Positions 61,886 to 64,000 of a stretch of 64,000 bases of DNA are shown piece by piece (within the stretch, counting starts at the first letter, position 1; the number at the start of each line of letters is the position of its first letter). The stretch is from Prorocentrum cordatum (lineage: Eukaryota; Sar; Dinophyceae; Prorocentrales; Prorocentraceae). Where the stretch lies: contig CAUYUJ010000763.1 of the NCBI GenBank assembly GCA_963575745.1, positions 15,001 to 79,000 on the forward strand, in the 5' to 3' direction. A program made the position numbers and the translations under genes. Below the pieces are notes generated by a model. The model was not told the DNA's origin, ran no database searches, and saw only the letters and a program-made list of their open reading frames with translations.

Positions 61886-62847
61886 CGGGTAACGAGGTGA
61901 TTGGACACATGCACATGCCCTGGCCTTCTGCCCATCCCGCCTCCGTGCCAGGGTCATTGACAAAAGGCCTCTTTGATGCCCCTTTTGGCCTCTCTGGGAG
62001 CTTCCGGCGTGGCCAGGGAATGTGCTGACCATTCTGTCAGGATGCAATTCTTGGGAGGTGCAATTCAGCATCGGCCTTCATTTTCCTTAGTGCTAAGCCA
62101 GGTGTGGCTGAATCTGGCCAGGTTTCGGGCCTAAGCTTGCCAAATCTGGTTTGACAACCTCCCAATCTGGCTTATATACTTCTGAATCGCTCCCGCGAAG
62201 ACCTCGCTGGAATCACCTCCCAACTTCTGCGCCGTTTGGCCGTTGCCGCAGGCCTCTCTTCTGCGCCCATTCGGCGCATGAGCCCGCTCGGCCGCCGAAC
62301 GGGCCCACGACCCTGCCCATTCCGCGCCCGAGCGGGCTCAGTTCCCACCACGGCATCCGACTTGATTCCGCCCGTCTGCCCAGTCGGCAGCTGATCGGGC
62401 TCGGACGCCGAGTGGGCTCAGGAGGGAACACGTCGAGGCCCCCGTGCTTGGGCCGCAGCTCTGGCCTGGGTTGGCTGGCCGCTCGGGACGCTGCGGGCCT
62501 CCCCCAGGGTGCCCCCTCGACGGGGCGCAGCCGATGGACAGCACACGGGATCCCGACAGTGCCCCGCAGACATCCATCAGACAACGTCAGGCAGTAGCTC
62601 GAGAGAATGGTTTTTGGCATGGGCCCCAGCCAGGAAGGCATTGTTCTGCGGGCGTGTAGGGAATGAAGAGCAGGAGAGAGTGGTGCACGCTGTGTGGTGC
62701 AGTGGAGGTGGTGCGAGCCATACGGTTCAGGCTGTGAAGCGCAATCTATGTATATAAATTACACCAGAGAGTCCCAATCAGTGGATGGTCATCAAGTACC
62801 AGAGAACAACCAATCTCATAATCGATCTCAATATCCATATCACTAGC
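61886..62847. other. no gene seen
   Basis: Mixed DNA. The 148-aa frame at 62151-62597 has no domain and the opposite strand is equally open. Confidence 0.45.
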
Positions 62848-63075
62848 ATGGATATTGAGATCGAGTGTGAGATCGATAGTGGAATCGATAGTCAGGACGA
62901 GTGTATAGTCGATCGTGAGAACGATAGTGAGGTCGATTCACTGAGATCGATGATGAGATCGATCGGGAGATCGCTCGTGCGATCTATAGTGAGATCGAGT
63001 GTGAGATCGATACAACAGATCAATAGCGCGGTGGGTACAGAGATCGATGGAAGGGACCGATCGATAAGAAGATCG
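62848..63075. repeat. degenerate GAGATCGAT / GATAGTG repeat
   Basis: About 230 bp of loosely tandem GATCGA units with GAGATCGATAGTG spacing. Confidence 0.85.
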
Positions 63076-63290
63076 ACCAAGAAAACGGGAACCCGGGAAC
63101 CCCGCCGCCCACCGAAATCGGCCCATAACCCGGAACCGGGATCTTGGGAACCCGGAGCCGGGAACCTGGGAACCCAGCGTGCGACCAAAATCGGCAGGAC
63201 ATTTTCGCCAAATCTTTCAATTTCCGCGAGGACCCCTTCAGTGCAAGCACTGATTGGGGAATACATGCGATCACATGATTTAGTGTTATA
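63076..63290. repeat. GGAACCCGG / CCGGAACCGGGA short repeats
   Basis: GGGAACCC and CCGGGAACC units at 63089-63180, with ACCAAAATCGGC and ACCGAAATCGGC flanks (63110, 63183). Confidence 0.6.
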
Positions 63291-63725
63291 ATTGAACATA
63301 CTTCTATCGATCATGTTATAGCACATCGCATCATATCAACGCATTACAGTATCTCATTGATTCCAATTTATAGAATCACACTCAATGATCTCATATTATG
63401 CTTATCATGGTGTATTGTTACGTGTTGATTACCATATCATATTTTATTTTATTTGGTCATATACGATTCCATTACATACTTACATATTTTTGTATAAACA
63501 AACGTGTCATTGAAATATGCGGCTTTACTGTTGCAGTGCATTCGATTGTACTGCATTGCATCATAATACCTTCTATTATCTTATTTCATAGTACATGGTA
63601 TTATAGCACGCCATATAAGGCTATTGCCTGATATATGAATATAAATATATACATATATTGTATCACCATGTATTGTAGTACATCATAGTAGAATGTAGAC
63701 TATATATTATATTATATGTGTGTGT
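63291..63725. other. AT-rich block
   Basis: About 430 bp of AT-rich, weakly repetitive DNA (ATCATATT, ATATAT), sharply unlike the GC-rich surroundings. No coding signal. Confidence 0.7.
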
Positions 63726-64000
63726 TGGTGCACTTCGTGTGTGGGGGGGGTAGGCTGTGCGGTGTATGCCGCGTGGTCTTAGCTGGATGGGGTCAGACGT
63801 GTGGAATCAGCTATGATGTGCAAGCCATGTGGTGCAAGATGTGCGGCCGCCCGACGCAAAAGAGGCGTCCACGGGACGCCCACGGGCGTGCACCGGGCGC
63901 GCAGCTTCTACACACCCACCCAGCGCACGAGGCGCCAGCGGGGCGCCCACTTGCCCCAGTCCTCCTCCAATTGGCTCCTCCTGCCCCTCCTCGCTCCCAT
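63726..64000. other. GC-rich end of window, nothing recognised
   Basis: GTGTGTG and GTGCAAG/ATGTGCGG reiterations, then GGGCGCCCAC-type short repeats. No ORF or named repeat. Confidence 0.45.

Noticed and set aside
1-64000. tRNA, rRNA or snRNA genes
   Set aside because: Reading by eye for T-arm GGTTCGA-type motifs with paired stems and for conserved rRNA blocks found none; a covariance-model scan would be decisive.

Overview
This is nuclear DNA of a dinoflagellate. The decisive evidence is a 22/22 match to the dinoflagellate trans-spliced leader (SL) at 29010-29031 and a 20/22 relic at 6451-6472. Supporting signs are introns with GT and probable GA donors that often sit between short direct repeats, genes all on one strand, a GC-rich genic background and very heavy simple-sequence content. 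Two runs of exactly 100 N (28871-28970, 48936-49035) are scaffold gaps.

Layout. 1-6.0 kb: (GTA)n, purine-rich DNA, one or two exon-like pieces of an ankyrin-type gene (2.26-2.84 kb), (CA)n, about 850 bp of degenerate TTAGGG repeat and about 520 bp of (CGT)n. 6.0-12.2 kb: a four-exon hAT-transposase-like gene, whose large first intron is filled by two dispersed repeats. 12.2-18.6 kb: microsatellites, then a 2.3 kb cluster of palindromes and hairpin arrays (14.6-16.9 kb). 18.7-22.8 kb: a two-exon gene of unknown family whose last exon looks like a SAM-binding methyltransferase fold. 24.3-24.7 kb: a short hypothetical gene. 25.7-28.4 kb: a multi-exon C5-cytosine DNA methyltransferase gene with motifs I, IV, VIII and IX/X, but a changed motif VI. 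29.0-30.9 kb: an SL-headed, apparently retroposed 610-aa ORF. 33.9-36.5 kb: a 5'-truncated, frameshifted LINE-type retrotransposon (reverse transcriptase, RNase H, CxxC tail). 36.7-64 kb: essentially no genes, only a mosaic of dispersed repeats, foldback elements, minisatellites and microsatellites, with one possible RCC1-like exon near 45.1 kb.

The recurring theme is repeat units with conserved or inverted-repeat ends around a tandem-repeat interior: family A (four copies, 15-bp or CGCGACCCGCC arrays), family C (two copies, (TTAGC)n), family B (two copies, CTTGG-rich minisatellite) and the (TCC)n-loop foldback at 59 kb. Family D is a hairpin element with termini near GGGGAACGA and at least seven full or partial copies; E and F are smaller families. 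Several copies lie inside introns of the genes above. The coding content is largely of mobile-element type (hAT-like transposase, LINE, retroposed ORF) beside a DNA methyltransferase. Any functional link between them is inference from position only.
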